A stretch of 64,000 nucleotides of DNA, from the NCBI GenBank assembly GCA_910589485.1, contig CAJUSW010000002.1, positions 372,001-436,000 of the forward strand. Reading direction: 5' to 3'. Below the pieces are notes generated by a model, which made no database searches, was not told the DNA's origin, and worked only from the letters and a program-made list of their open reading frames with translations. The stretch comes from an uncultured Duncaniella sp. (lineage in GTDB: Bacteria; Bacteroidota; Bacteroidia; Bacteroidales; Muribaculaceae). Shown piece by piece: positions 8,677-16,182 of the stretch (position 1 is the stretch's first letter; each line of letters opens with the position of its first letter). The position numbers and the translations under genes are program-made.

Positions 8677-9705
8677 TCAGCTCAATTGTATGGTTAACGA
8701 TACGGTGAACGATCCGTCCTTCTCGACGGTGGAGAGCGAGTGGCGTCCGGGATACAGGTTGCCCAGGCGTGCACGGCAGTTCTCTATCCCTATGGGTACA
8801 TCCTTGCGGAATTCATCGGCGTGTTTCATGATATTGTTGCGGGTCTCGAACTCAAGCCGTCCGTCGTTGACCGTGAGATGGATCTCTACGGTGCAGTCCT
8901 TGCTGGTCGACGCTCCGTATTTGAAAGCGTTCTCCACAAATGTCAGCATCAGCATCGGCGGCACGGCCACATGGTCGTTGTCCACGGTATATCTCCAGTC
9001 CACCGTGGTGTGACTGTTGAGCCTTATCAGCTGCAAGTCGATATAGTTCTGTATATAGGCTATCTCCTCGCTCAGCGACACCTTTTCCTTCTCGATGGTG
9101 ATGTAGGTGTACTTCAGCAGTTCCGAGAATTTTATGAAAGCGTCCTCGGCCTTCTCCGAGGTCCCTATCACGAGGCTGTAGAGCGAGTTGAGGGTGTTGA
9201 ACATGAAGTGGGGGCTTATCTGGGCCTTGAACATCGCCAGCTCGGCCCGGTCGCGCTGTGCCTCGATCTCCTTTTTGAGCATCAGTTGCCGGTACACCTC
9301 CTTCACAAACGAGATGGTGAGCGAATAGCCCATCACAAGCGAGAACATCAGCCACAGGGTGATCGAGACGCCAAAGTTTCTCACCTTGGTCTGGAACTCG
9401 CTCAGGGCCGGGGTGACGAAATCCATGTCGGGCAGCGGGTAGAGCGACAGCATGTAGTTGAGGAATATCAGTCCGGCTATGGCCCCGGCAAGTTTGCGGT
9501 AGTCCTTGTCGATAAGCAGTTTGGGCACATTGAGCCGTAGCAACAGGAAATAACAGCCATACAGGAAGGCGCAGGTGAGCAGGGTGAACAGCGGCCATTG
9601 CCTGAACCAGTAGTGCGCGGGCCCCAGCGTGACCAGAATAGGCATGAACACCACGCAGAAGAAAAGGTCCAGCACAAGGTATGTCCTGTTTTCAATGGAT
9701 TTCAT
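8677..9705 (-). CDS. LytS/YehU-type sensor histidine kinase
   Basis: Translated from the ATG at 9703-9705 (342 residues); an upstream in-frame extension to 10311 overlaps the divergent lipoprotein gene and is unlikely. Four hydrophobic helices occupy about residues 10-135, followed by a His_kinase domain with phospho-acceptor His166 in ISPHFMFNTLNSLYSL and an HATPase N-box PPMLMLTFVENAFKYG. This is the family that pairs with LytTR regulators, and its partner follows after 2 bp. A TATCTTTG -7 box (9710-9717) is so close to the ATG that the transcript may be almost leaderless. No extracytoplasmic sensing domain of note is present, so the stimulus may be a membrane property or a small ligand. 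Confidence 0.92.
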   Translation of the reverse strand: MKSIENRTYLVLDLFFCVVFMPILVTLGPAHYWFRQWPLFTLLTCAFLYGCYFLLLRLNVPKLLIDKDYRKLAGAIAGLIFLNYMLSLYPLPDMDFVTPALSEFQTKVRNFGVSITLWLMFSLVMGYSLTISFVKEVYRQLMLKKEIEAQRDRAELAMFKAQISPHFMFNTLNSLYSLVIGTSEKAEDAFIKFSELLKYTYITIEKEKVSLSEEIAYIQNYIDLQLIRLNSHTTVDWRYTVDNDHVAVPPMLMLTFVENAFKYGASTSKDCTVEIHLTVNDGRLEFETRNNIMKHADEFRKDVPIGIENCRARLGNLYPGRHSLSTVEKDGSFTVSLTIQLS

Positions 9706-9709
9706 GATG

Positions 9710-9717
9710 CAAAGATA
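9710..9717 (-). promoter_or_regulatory. -7 box of the histidine kinase/LytTR operon
   Basis: TATCTTTG on the minus strand ends 5 bp before the ATG, predicting a transcription start at or next to the start codon. Confidence 0.4.
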
Positions 9718-9759
9718 GCACAAGCGGGCTATCCGCGCAAGCATCGGGCCATGGCGTAT

Positions 9760-9808
9760 GTTTACACAATTGTGCCGTTGGTTTACATAATTGTGCTGTT
9801 TGTTTACA
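9760..9808. promoter_or_regulatory. Three 21-bp-spaced repeats, probable LytTR binding sites
   Basis: GTTTACA occurs at 9760, 9781 and 9802, exactly 21 bp apart, and the first two are followed by AATTGTGC and GTT. Direct repeats with a 21-22 bp period are how LytTR domains (AgrA, ComE type) dock. The site lies in the 159-bp gap between the divergent histidine kinase and lipoprotein genes and ends 28 bp before the lipoprotein -7 box. Confidence 0.6.
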
Positions 9809-9835
9809 TTGCTTGAAAAATCCGCCGACAACACG

Positions 9836-9843
9836 TATATTTG
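9836..9843 (+). promoter_or_regulatory. -7 box of the coiled-coil lipoprotein gene
   Basis: TATATTTG, with CTTG 20 bp upstream as a weak -33 box. It lies 22 bp before the preferred ATG at 9865, which rules out the longer TTG start at 9841 lying inside the box. Confidence 0.5.
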
Positions 9844-9864
9844 TATCACGATTCGATAACCACC

Positions 9865-10725
9865 ATGAGGTACCTTCTGATAATAGTGTTTTCGGCATTG
9901 TTCTGGGCGTGTGGGAGCAAGGAGATTGCCCCCGACGGCCAGCAGTCGCTTATGGAGGCGTCCAAGCAGGAGCTTGCCACGGCCCTGGAGGAGCGTGACC
10001 AGCTTCTTGCCCTCGTCAAGGACATCACCGTGTCGATGGACCGCATAAAGCATCTTGAGAATGTCCTCACGGTCTCGGGGGTGTCTCCCAACGAGAATTC
10101 GGCCCAGCGGCAACGCATGCTCTCGGACATCGCCGCCATACAGCAGGAGCTGAAGCAACGGCGCGACAAGCTCGCCGAGATGGAGAAGCGTTTCAGCGAA
10201 TCGTCGCTCTACAGCGAACAGCTCGGGGCTACGCTCGAGGCGTTGCGCCATCAGGTGGACAACCAGTATGACGAGATCGAGGGACTCAGGGATCAGTTGA
10301 CGAGTGCCCATCAGCAGATCATCACTCTCAACACCACCGTGGATTCCCTAAACACCGCTGTCGACTCGGTAAACCAGGATCTTGACGCGGCCCTCGCCGC
10401 CTCCCACCGTCTGGCCAACGAGCTCAACACCTGCTACTATGTGGTGGCGCCCAAGGCTCAGTTGCAGGACCACCATATCATCGAGACCCGCTTCCTGCGC
10501 AAGTCACGGTTGCTGAAAGGCGATTTCGACCAAGGTTTCTTTGTCATAGCCGACAAGCGCAACCTCACATCCATCGACTTGAATTCACCTAAGGTTAAGT
10601 TATACACCAATCATCCTGAGGATTCTTACGTCATAACTGAAACTGATAGCACCAAGACCTTGACTATTCTTGACTATGAAAAATTTTGGAGTATTACAAA
10701 TTATCTTGTGATACAGATAGATTGA
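9865..10725 (+). CDS. Coiled-coil lipoprotein of unknown function
   Basis: A 286-residue protein starting MRYLLIIVFSALFWACGSKE, a lipoprotein signal with lipobox FWAC. Residues about 30-190 are rich in heptad-like Glu/Gln/Lys/Leu stretches (KRFSESSLYSEQ, DEIEGLRDQLTSAHQQI, then STAL-type repeats TVDSLNTAVDSVN), predicted to form a long coiled coil. The last 90 residues, from NTCYYVVAPKAQL, look globular beta-rich. This layout recalls membrane-anchored lipoproteins with a periplasmic coiled coil, but no named function is assigned. It is transcribed away from the kinase/LytTR pair across three phased repeats, so it may be a direct target of that system. The codon usage becomes more AT-rich in the last 150 bp. 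Confidence 0.8.
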   Translation: MRYLLIIVFSALFWACGSKEIAPDGQQSLMEASKQELATALEERDQLLALVKDITVSMDRIKHLENVLTVSGVSPNENSAQRQRMLSDIAAIQQELKQRRDKLAEMEKRFSESSLYSEQLGATLEALRHQVDNQYDEIEGLRDQLTSAHQQIITLNTTVDSLNTAVDSVNQDLDAALAASHRLANELNTCYYVVAPKAQLQDHHIIETRFLRKSRLLKGDFDQGFFVIADKRNLTSIDLNSPKVKLYTNHPEDSYVITETDSTKTLTILDYEKFWSITNYLVIQID

Positions 10726-10772
10726 ATCCTGTAGTTTTGAATCCTGTATTTATAGAGAGAATCCTCATCGGC

Positions 10773-10811
10773 GCGCGCGGACAGCAATTGAATTGTGTTC
10801 CGCGCGCTTTT
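10773..10811 (+). terminator. Rho-independent terminator after the coiled-coil lipoprotein
   Basis: GCGCGCGGA (10773-10781) pairs with TCCGCGCGC (10799-10807), followed by TTTT. An inner CAATT/AATTG palindrome extends the hairpin. Confidence 0.7.
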
Positions 10812-10845
10812 CATTGTCAGATTCCTGCTGTCTATTTACAACCGT

Positions 10846-10876
10846 TTTGAGGTGAATGTCCATACCGATAATTTTG
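10846..10876 (+). promoter_or_regulatory. Canonical promoter of susC-susD
   Basis: TTTG (10846-10849), 19 bp, TAATTTTG (10869-10876). The longer ATG at 10856 lies between the boxes, so translation should start at 10898. The operator seen ahead of the two GH43-containing genes is absent here. Confidence 0.65.
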
Positions 10877-10897
10877 TACGTTGTAAAGATTGTTTTA

Positions 10898-13800
10898 ATG
10901 AAAACACTTCCGATATTTGTCACATTTCTCTGTATGGCTGTGCTGTCGGCCTATCCTCAGCACGTGCCCGACAGTATCGCACCGTCAGGGGTATCGGCCA
11001 AGGCGGCGACGATCATGGGAACCGTGCTCGACGAGACCGGTGAGCCGGTGATAGGAGCCACGGTGGTGCCCGTGTCCAATCCGCGCAATGTCGCCGCCAC
11101 CGATTTCGAGGGGCATTTCGTGTTGCGTGACGTGAAACTTCCCGGCAAGCTGGTAATATCTTTCGTGGGATCCACCACCGAGGAGGTGAGCGTGACGGCC
11201 GACAACGCCTCCAATCTCATGATCAGGCTCATGCCCGCTGTCTCGAAACTTGACGAGGTGGTAGTGGTGGGCTATGCTACCCAGCGCAAAGTGAATCTCA
11301 CCGGTGCGGTGTCCACCATCAGCTCCTCCTCGCTTGCCGACCGCCCTGTCACCAACGCCGTCAACGCGCTTGCCGGACTCTCATCGGGCCTTTCGGTGGT
11401 CAACAGTGGCGGCAACACTCCGGGCTATGAATCCCAGGCCATAAGGATCCGAGGCCAGGGCACACTCAACGATGCGGCCCCGCTCGTGGTGGTCGACGGC
11501 ATGACGGGAATATCTATCAGCGACATCAACCCTCACGATATCGACAACATATCGGTGCTCAAGGATGCCGCCTCGGCTGCCATCTACGGCTCGCGTGCCG
11601 CCAACGGTGTGATCCTGGTCACCACCAAGCACGGCATAGAGTCAGCCCCGCGCATCACCTACAGCGGCAACGTGTCGTTTGAGAAGGTGGCCCGGAGGCT
11701 CAATCTCGTCACCGATTACGCCGATTTCATGGAGATACAGAATGCCGGACTGGTGGCCAACGGCCAGGCCAAGCGGTTCTCCCAGGGCAAGATCGACGAG
11801 TGGCGCAACGATGCCGGGCGCAATCCTACCATATATCCCAACACCGATTGGCAGGATCACATCTACCGCAACCCCTCGGTGGTACAGAACCACAACCTGT
11901 CGGTGACAGGCGGTGGACGCAGGGTGCGCTACAATATCTCGCTTGGCTACGTGGATAATCCCGGCATGATATATTATACCGATTACAAGCGTTACCAGCT
12001 GCGCACCAATCTCGAGGTCAACATCAAGCCCTGGCTCGCGGTGGGCACCGACCTGTTCGGCTACATCGACAAGAATAATCCTTCATCGGAAAACGCCGCC
12101 GCGAGTGGCGACGTGATATTCGGCTCGGGTGCGTTCAACACTGTCCCCGGCATGACCCTCTACGACCCTGCCACCGGTCTCTACGGAGGTATCCAGAATC
12201 CCGAGGAGGAGAACGTGAGCAACTTCAACCCCTACCGTCGCCAATGGTTCTACAAGGATGAGTTTCCCACCCGCACCGACAGGATCGTGGCCAAGCTGTA
12301 TGCCCACATCAGGCCATACAAGGGGCTCGACATAAGCGGATCGTTTACCTACAACCGCTGGACACGCCACGTACAGCAACATCTCACCGACCGCAACCTC
12401 TACCGCTTCACGGCCGACGGACCTGTACTGTTGCGCGACGGTACGGTGCGTACCTACATACGCCGCTACAACTATGCCGACAATTTCCGGTCGTCCGAGA
12501 TCACGGCCTCCTACGGATTCACGGTCTCGAAACTCGAGGCGTCAGTCCTGCTCGGCGCCAGCCAGGAGTATGACAAGTACGACTGGTATTCGTTCCGCAA
12601 ATATGACCTCATCGACGATTCCCTCACCGGCATCGACGCCGGCACCACCAACGGCGACATCTCGGGCAACTACACCCAGTGGTCGATGCGCTCATATTTC
12701 GGGCGTGTCAATTTCAATTGGGACGACAAGTATCTCCTTGAGGTGAATCTGCGAGCCGACGGCTCCTCAAAATTCGCTCCCGGCCACCGGTGGGGATATT
12801 TCCCCTCGGCATCGGCAGCATGGCGTATATCGCAGGAGCGGTTCATGAATGGCACCTCCACGTGGCTCGACAATCTGAAGATCAGGGCCTCGTATGGAAC
12901 TCTCGGCAACAATGCCACCACGAGCTACTACATGTATCAGTCGCTCTTCTCGACGGCGGGATATATCCTCAACGGCAACATTGCCGGCGGATTTGCCCAG
13001 ACCGTTCTGTCCAATCCCGAGCTGTCATGGGAAAAGACCCGCATGTCCAACTTTGGCGTCGACTTCGCCATGTTCAATTCCCGCCTGAGCGGAAGCGTGG
13101 ATATATACGACAAGAACACCGAGGGAATACTCATCTCGCTCCCCGCTCCGCTCGAGCACGGCACGAGTGTGGTGCCCAACCAGAACGCCGGCGAGGTCAA
13201 CAACCGCGGTTTTGAGATCGATGTTAACTGGAACGACCGCATCGGGAAAGTGTCATGGCAGGTGGGTTTCAACCTCAGCTTCGTTCGCAACAAGGTGAAG
13301 AAATTCCAGGGTGACGTGCCGTCGATCAACGGTGTGTTCAAGACCCAGGAGGGGAAGCCTATCGATCAGCTCTACGTGATGACGGTCGACCGCATCGTGC
13401 GCGACCAGGCTGATCTCGACTATGTGGAATCGCTCGTTGCGGGAAACCCCGAATACTTTGCCACCTATCAGCGCCCCGAGTTGGGTGACTTCCTCTACCG
13501 CGATGCCAACGGCGACGGACGCCTCGATGCCTCCGACCGCGTGGAGATTGGCCACGGCTCACAACCTCGCCTCACCTATGGTGCGCACCTGGGGTTGAGC
13601 TACAGGGGATTTGATTTCAGTATGATGCTTCAGGGCGTGGGGGACAATCCCGTATATTACAATAATCAGGCGTTCCGCTTTGTCACCGTGATGGGGCAGT
13701 CGCTCAACAAGGATATCACCGACAATGCCTGGACCCCCTCTAATCCCTACAACTCCATCTATCCCAAGTTGCGCAACAGCTCCGACGGCAGGAACAATAT

Positions 13801-14038
13801 AGCCAGTGACGCATTTGTCCACAATGCCGCCTATCTGCGGTGCAAGAATATCCAGTTGGGCTACACGGTGCCGCGCGAGATAACCCGTAAATTCTTCGTG
13901 GAGAATCTCAAGGTGTACACGAGCATCGACAACCTGTTCACCATTACCGACTTCCCCGGCCTTGACCCCGAGGTGGGAGCCAATGTGGGCTATCCCGCCG
14001 TGCGCCAGTACTCGGTGGGACTCAATGTATCTTTCTGA
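10898..14038 (+). CDS. SusC-like TonB-dependent outer-membrane transporter
   Basis: A 1046-residue protein from the ATG at 10898; the longer frame start at 10856 precedes the promoter's -7 box. A signal peptide (MKTLPIFVTFLCMAVLSAYPQ) is followed by a carboxypeptidase-regulatory-like domain (TIMGTVLDETGEPVIGATV), a DEVVVVGYATQRK segment with the usual LTGAVS, a plug domain ending in the SusC signature (IDNISVLKDAASAAIYG and ANGVILVTTK), and a C-terminal 22-strand barrel ending in YSVGLNVSF. No STN domain precedes it, so signalling through an anti-sigma factor is not expected. SusC proteins import oligosaccharides with a SusD lid; susD follows 23 bp downstream. The neighbouring arabinose- and galactose-directed enzymes suggest substrate, not the sequence itself. 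Confidence 0.96.
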   Translation: MKTLPIFVTFLCMAVLSAYPQHVPDSIAPSGVSAKAATIMGTVLDETGEPVIGATVVPVSNPRNVAATDFEGHFVLRDVKLPGKLVISFVGSTTEEVSVTADNASNLMIRLMPAVSKLDEVVVVGYATQRKVNLTGAVSTISSSSLADRPVTNAVNALAGLSSGLSVVNSGGNTPGYESQAIRIRGQGTLNDAAPLVVVDGMTGISISDINPHDIDNISVLKDAASAAIYGSRAANGVILVTTKHGIESAPRITYSGNVSFEKVARRLNLVTDYADFMEIQNAGLVANGQAKRFSQGKIDEWRNDAGRNPTIYPNTDWQDHIYRNPSVVQNHNLSVTGGGRRVRYNISLGYVDNPGMIYYTDYKRYQLRTNLEVNIKPWLAVGTDLFGYIDKNNPSSENAAASGDVIFGSGAFNTVPGMTLYDPATGLYGGIQNPEEENVSNFNPYRRQWFYKDEFPTRTDRIVAKLYAHIRPYKGLDISGSFTYNRWTRHVQQHLTDRNLYRFTADGPVLLRDGTVRTYIRRYNYADNFRSSEITASYGFTVSKLEASVLLGASQEYDKYDWYSFRKYDLIDDSLTGIDAGTTNGDISGNYTQWSMRSYFGRVNFNWDDKYLLEVNLRADGSSKFAPGHRWGYFPSASAAWRISQERFMNGTSTWLDNLKIRASYGTLGNNATTSYYMYQSLFSTAGYILNGNIAGGFAQTVLSNPELSWEKTRMSNFGVDFAMFNSRLSGSVDIYDKNTEGILISLPAPLEHGTSVVPNQNAGEVNNRGFEIDVNWNDRIGKVSWQVGFNLSFVRNKVKKFQGDVPSINGVFKTQEGKPIDQLYVMTVDRIVRDQADLDYVESLVAGNPEYFATYQRPELGDFLYRDANGDGRLDASDRVEIGHGSQPRLTYGAHLGLSYRGFDFSMMLQGVGDNPVYYNNQAFRFVTVMGQSLNKDITDNAWTPSNPYNSIYPKLRNSSDGRNNIASDAFVHNAAYLRCKNIQLGYTVPREITRKFFVENLKVYTSIDNLFTITDFPGLDPEVGANVGYPAVRQYSVGLNVSF

Positions 14039-14061
14039 CCTGTCACCATAACAATAATCTG

Positions 14062-15801
14062 ATGAAACACCTATATATATACTCTCTCATGCTTGTCGGC
14101 TCTCTCCTCACCTCGGGTTGCGAGAGTCTTGATTTCACTCCGGCCGACCAGATGTCCGACCGCACCTTCTGGCTCACCGAGGATCATGCCAGGCAGGCTG
14201 CCATAGGAATGTATGCCGCCATGAAAGCCCAGTGGTGTTTTGGCATGGAGTTTACATTCGACATGTGCAGCGACATTGCCGACGGCACAACTCCCTGGGC
14301 CGACATCTCGCGCGGGGCCTCATTCTCCTCGGCCAGCTCAGGCGTGCAGAACCATTGGCAATACCTCTACGAGCTGGTGCACCGTTGCAACACCGTGATA
14401 CGCAATGTGGCCGGGATGCCGATAAGCAGTCAGACCATCGACCGTGTCACCGGCGAGGCCAAATTCCTCCGAGCCATGGCCTATTTCCGCATGCTCAATT
14501 GCTGGGGCGGAGTGCCCTGGTATGATGAGTCATGCGACATAAATCAGCAGTTCGCTACGCTCAACGCGCCCCGCAGTTCCGAGGACGAGATAAGGCGTCA
14601 CATCCTCGACGATCTCACCGAGGCCATTGAGAAACTGCCCGTGAAGTGGGACGATGCCGATCTTGGACGTGTCACACGTGGGGCGGCCTATGCCCTGAGG
14701 GGCAAGGTGTATCTCTTTGACCGCCAGTGGGAGAATGCTGTAAAGGATTTTGAGGAGATCGTGTATGACCGTTCGGCCGTCTACGGCTATTCCCTCCACG
14801 ATGATTACAACGACCTGTTCCGTCTCTACAATGGCAACCATAGTCCCGAAATGATATTCTCCATCCAGTCGATCGACGGAAACACAGCGGGCTATGCTCT
14901 CGACATCGTGTCCTATTTCGGCAACAAGTCCACCATGCGTCTCATCGCGGGCAATTGCATAGTCCCCTCGGTCACGCTTGTGGATATGTACGAGAATCTC
15001 GACGGCTCCCCATTCGATTGGGACGATATGTTCCCCGGGTTCAATGAGGGTGGTCCGGCAGTGCGTCGTGACTATATGAGCGTTGCCATCGACCAGGCCG
15101 GCGATTATGTCACCTCCACCCTCAGTTGCGACACCTCCAAGGTGATGGATGCCTATCGCCTGCGCGACCCGCGCCTGTGTCTCAACGTCATCACGCCCTA
15201 TTCCCATTACCTTGGCACCGATGCCGGATCGGTACCGATGGACAAGCAGTTTGTCCTCGCCGATCCCACCAAGGGTGGATCTCCTATGGAGGCGAAGTCG
15301 TTCATAAGGAATTCCGAAGGCTGGAACTCCTATTTCTGGCGCAAATGGATCCCCACCGGCAATCTCGACGGATATTGGGGAGAGTATAACCGCACCCCCT
15401 ATGAATTCCCTCTCCTGCGTCTGGCCGACGTGATGCTCATGCTCGCCGAGGCATATAATGAGACCGGTCAGCTCGACAAGGCCGTGGCCGAGGTCAACAA
15501 GGTACGTGCCAGGGTGGGGATGCCCGGGCTGAACTCGGGCCCCGCGTGGCTCACTGTCGACGGCAAGGATGAGATGGCCCGGCGCATACGCCGCGAACGA
15601 GCTTTTGAACTCGCCGGCGAGGGACAACGATATTGGGATCTCCGCAGATGGGGATTGCTCGAAGAGTCGGTAAGAAATGCCACCGATATATTCGGCGACC
15701 TCATGTATGCCCGCTCCTATCAGGCGCGACATGAACGCTGGCCCATCCCCCTTGTGGAATTGGACCGCAATCTGAATCTCGGGCAGAATCCCGGATGGTA
15801 G
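14062..15801 (+). CDS. SusD/RagB-family glycan-binding lipoprotein
   Basis: A 579-residue surface lipoprotein with lipobox in LLTSGCESLDF and the SusD-like fold: N-terminal DRTFWLTEDHARQAAIGMYAAM, a TPR-like helical scaffold (EAKFLRAMAYFRMLNCWGGVPW is the family hallmark), and C-terminal LLRLADVMLMLAEAYNETG plus IRRERAFELAGEGQRYWDLRRWG. It caps the SusC transporter and binds the glycan. It is cotranscribed with susC (23-bp gap) and followed by a strong terminator, which separates it from the enzyme genes. No SusE/SusF-type surface binding protein is present in the locus. Confidence 0.96.
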   Translation: MKHLYIYSLMLVGSLLTSGCESLDFTPADQMSDRTFWLTEDHARQAAIGMYAAMKAQWCFGMEFTFDMCSDIADGTTPWADISRGASFSSASSGVQNHWQYLYELVHRCNTVIRNVAGMPISSQTIDRVTGEAKFLRAMAYFRMLNCWGGVPWYDESCDINQQFATLNAPRSSEDEIRRHILDDLTEAIEKLPVKWDDADLGRVTRGAAYALRGKVYLFDRQWENAVKDFEEIVYDRSAVYGYSLHDDYNDLFRLYNGNHSPEMIFSIQSIDGNTAGYALDIVSYFGNKSTMRLIAGNCIVPSVTLVDMYENLDGSPFDWDDMFPGFNEGGPAVRRDYMSVAIDQAGDYVTSTLSCDTSKVMDAYRLRDPRLCLNVITPYSHYLGTDAGSVPMDKQFVLADPTKGGSPMEAKSFIRNSEGWNSYFWRKWIPTGNLDGYWGEYNRTPYEFPLLRLADVMLMLAEAYNETGQLDKAVAEVNKVRARVGMPGLNSGPAWLTVDGKDEMARRIRRERAFELAGEGQRYWDLRRWGLLEESVRNATDIFGDLMYARSYQARHERWPIPLVELDRNLNLGQNPGW

Positions 15802-15807
15802 CTGTGT

Positions 15808-15848
15808 GGGGGTGTCGCAAGTCAGTGATTGCGGCACCCCCTTTTTTT
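15808..15848 (+). terminator. Rho-independent terminator after susD
   Basis: GGGGGTGTCGCAA (15808-15820) pairs with TTGCGGCACCCCC (15829-15841) with one mismatch, followed by seven Ts. Confidence 0.85.
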
Positions 15849-15877
15849 GCTGTGTTCACCGTAGCGCCATGCGGTGA

Positions 15878-15951
15878 CAATAGTTCATTCTGCGTGTTTA
15901 AATCGTTCAATCTGCCGGTTTGACCTATTATGTAACCCTAATTGAATGATT
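15878..15951 (+). promoter_or_regulatory. Operator-like sites of the GH43 operon, matching the GH43-GH35 promoter
   Basis: The proximal half-site AATTGAATGATT (15940-15951) ends 28 bp before the -7 box at 15980, the same distance as in the GH43-GH35 promoter. A further complete site lies at 15878-15911 in inverted orientation: its minus strand reads ATTGAACGATTT, identical over 12 bp to the other promoter, then a spacer and AGAATGAACTATTG. Confidence 0.6.
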
Positions 15952-15979
15952 AATCCCGTCACATTATCGCGATAAGGTA

Positions 15980-15987
15980 TAAATTTG
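15980..15987 (+). promoter_or_regulatory. Activator-type -7 box of the GH43 operon
   Basis: TAAATTTG followed by CAT, the same 11-bp context as the GH43-GH35 promoter. No TTTG is present 19 bp upstream, consistent with need for an activator. Confidence 0.5.
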
Positions 15988-16090
15988 CATTACCAAGTTT
16001 TTTTGATGTTATAAGTAATGAAGGATTGGGTATAACTCCGGTTTCTTAGAGGTAATTTCTTTGGGAAAAAGATTGTGATTAGGATTTTTT

Positions 16091-16121
16091 TTTGAAAGCC
16101 CGATAAATAATAGTATTTTTG
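16091..16121 (+). promoter_or_regulatory. Second, canonical promoter of the GH43 operon
   Basis: TTTG (16091-16094), 19 bp, TATTTTTG (16114-16121), 62 bp before the GH43 start. It could give basal expression of the enzymes. Confidence 0.5.
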
Positions 16122-16182
16122 AAACACCGAAGCGGTTCTTTTCAGGACTTCTTATGCGCTTCGCGATAAATGTAACTGCACC

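Larger units (their letters stand above)
15802..16182. other. 381-bp intergenic control region upstream of the GH43 operon
   Basis: Holds the susD terminator (15808-15848), an operator-like site and its proximal half (15878-15951), an activator-type -7 box (15980-15987), and a second, canonical promoter (16091-16121). The 190 bp before the GH43 start is AT-rich and contains the GAAGCGGTTC/GCGCTTCGC imperfect hairpin near 16130-16170. No coding potential was seen. Confidence 0.6.

Noticed and set aside
9706..10311. N-terminal extension of the histidine kinase frame
   Set aside because: It covers the LytTR-like repeats and the divergent lipoprotein gene; the ATG at 9705 gives the normal kinase start.
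10724..10755. Direct repeat GAATCCTGTA occurring twice after the coiled-coil lipoprotein gene
   Set aside because: Short and imperfect, next to a terminator; not enough to call an element.
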